This document shows, piece by piece, positions 5,980 through 6,690 of a DNA stretch of 6,690 nt. The translations under genes and the position numbers were made by a program. Under the pieces are notes generated by a model that saw only the letters and a program-made list of their open reading frames with translations, did not search any database and was not told the origin of the DNA. Position 1 is the first letter of the stretch. Each line of letters starts with the position of its first letter. Source of the DNA: Kmv34 sp964524965 (lineage in GTDB: Bacteria > Aerophobota > Aerophobia > Aerophobales > B3-G15); the NCBI GenBank assembly GCA_964524965.1, contig CAZGDY010000092.1, positions 1 to 6,690 on the forward strand, in the 5' to 3' direction.

Positions 5980-6690
5980 TCATACCCCTAATTTTCGTAA
6001 AATATCCCAATAGGCACCTCGATAACCTTCCTTTATTGCTTTAATAAGAAAGATATTTTGATTGTAGTTATAACTTGCATCTTTACCCGCACCTTTTGGC
6101 AAGAAAAATCTTTCATCATCGCCAATTAACTTTTCTAGATAAGGAAAAATCTCATCACTATACTCAGAAGAAAGATAAAAAGTAGGGCTAAAAAAATCCT
6201 CCTTAAAAACTTCTCCTTGAAGATGGGGATTATTTGATAAAGGCCCCTCCCCTAAAATACTGGAAGCAAGTGGAGTACCAGGATAAATTCTAACTCCTAT
6301 TGTCACCCCCACTCGATGAGGATTTACTTTTTTCATAAGCTCAATAGTGCGCTGAAGAGTTTTTTTATTTTCTCCCGGCCCTCCCATAAGTAAATCATAC
6401 ATAAAAACAATACCGTATCGGTGACAAAGTTTAGCCGTTTTTTGGATTTCCTGAGAAGTAAAATTTTTGCCCAAAGTTTTTAACATTTTATCACTTCCGC
6501 TATCCACTCCAAAATCAATTCCCACACAACCTGCTTTGTGCATGAGAAGAGCAAGCCTTTCAGAAAAAAAAGAAGGAGAACAATAAGCATACCAGTGAAG
6601 CTTAGTGTGCAAATTTTCTCTTATTATTGCCTGACATATTTGTTCTGCATGTTCAGGAGGAAGATTAAATTCACTATCACAAATATGCAG
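5980..6690 (-). CDS. Radical SAM enzyme, probably of the B12-binding group (N-terminus outside window)
   Basis: C-terminal 236 residues of a radical SAM protein. The reading frame is open to the window edge, so the TTG at 6612 is an internal codon rather than the start. The first residues, LHICDSEFNLPPEHAEQICQ, correspond to the strand carrying 'D..FN.P' in the TIM barrel of radical SAM enzymes. They are followed by WYAYCSP (33-39), AGCVGIDFGVDSGSDKML (53-70), LLMGGPGE (100-107) and GVRIYPGTPLA (132-142). These motifs are common in proteins that combine a cobalamin-binding domain with a radical SAM domain, but the CxxxCxxC cluster motif and any B12 domain would be upstream, outside the window. 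Residues after about 155 form a tail of unknown role. The reaction cannot be named from this fragment. It ends with TGA at 5982-5980, 133 bp before the alcohol dehydrogenase. Confidence 0.88.
   Translation of the reverse strand: MHICDSEFNLPPEHAEQICQAIIRENLHTKLHWYAYCSPSFFSERLALLMHKAGCVGIDFGVDSGSDKMLKTLGKNFTSQEIQKTAKLCHRYGIVFMYDLLMGGPGENKKTLQRTIELMKKVNPHRVGVTIGVRIYPGTPLASSILGEGPLSNNPHLQGEVFKEDFFSPTFYLSSEYSDEIFPYLEKLIGDDERFFLPKGAGKDASYNYNQNIFLIKAIKEGYRGAYWDILRKLGV

Overview
This is a low-GC bacterial chromosomal window. Three things point to bacteria rather than archaea: Shine-Dalgarno sites (GGAGG before ilvD), sigma-70-like -35/-10 pairs, and bacterial-type enzyme subfamilies. The gene content (Fe-S dehydratase, radical SAM enzyme, zinc-type alcohol dehydrogenase, phosphoglycerate-mutase-like kinase) fits an anaerobe, possibly from a little-cultured lineage. 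The sequence alone does not fix the taxon. I see no rRNA, tRNA, CRISPR array or intact mobile element.

Layout. (1) 1-1129, minus: 376 N-terminal residues of an alkaline-phosphatase-superfamily protein of the cofactor-independent phosphoglycerate mutase group, in the bacterial branch proposed to act as homoserine kinase. Its C-terminus is outside the window. (2) 1365-2516, minus: a 12-helix MFS exporter related to the fosmidomycin-resistance (Fsr) type. (3) 2517-3038: a long divergent intergenic region. It carries a candidate promoter toward ilvD with a perfect 12-bp palindrome beside it, and a candidate promoter on the minus strand about 340 bp upstream of the MFS gene. Between the latter and the MFS gene is unexplained sequence that may be a long leader, a small RNA or a decayed element. 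(4) 3039-4709, plus: a complete dihydroxy-acid dehydratase gene, ilvD. (5) 4818-5846, minus: a complete zinc-dependent alcohol dehydrogenase. (6) 5980-6690, minus: the C-terminal 236 residues of a radical SAM enzyme whose cluster-binding N-terminal part is outside the window.

How the genes relate. Two genes map to linked amino-acid pathways. If the phosphoglycerate-mutase-like protein is a homoserine kinase, it makes the precursor of threonine, which can be deaminated to feed isoleucine synthesis; IlvD carries out the dehydration step of isoleucine and valine synthesis. The two genes are on opposite strands and separated by the exporter, so they are not an operon. ilvD stands alone, with no other ilv or leu gene beside it. 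The dehydrogenase and radical SAM gene are co-directional with a 133-bp gap and may be co-transcribed, but no shared function is evident.

I found no clearly new multi-gene system. The best leads are the divergent intergenic region, the altered active-site loop of IlvD, and the open reading frames that continue upstream of both the MFS and the kinase start codons without a good start.
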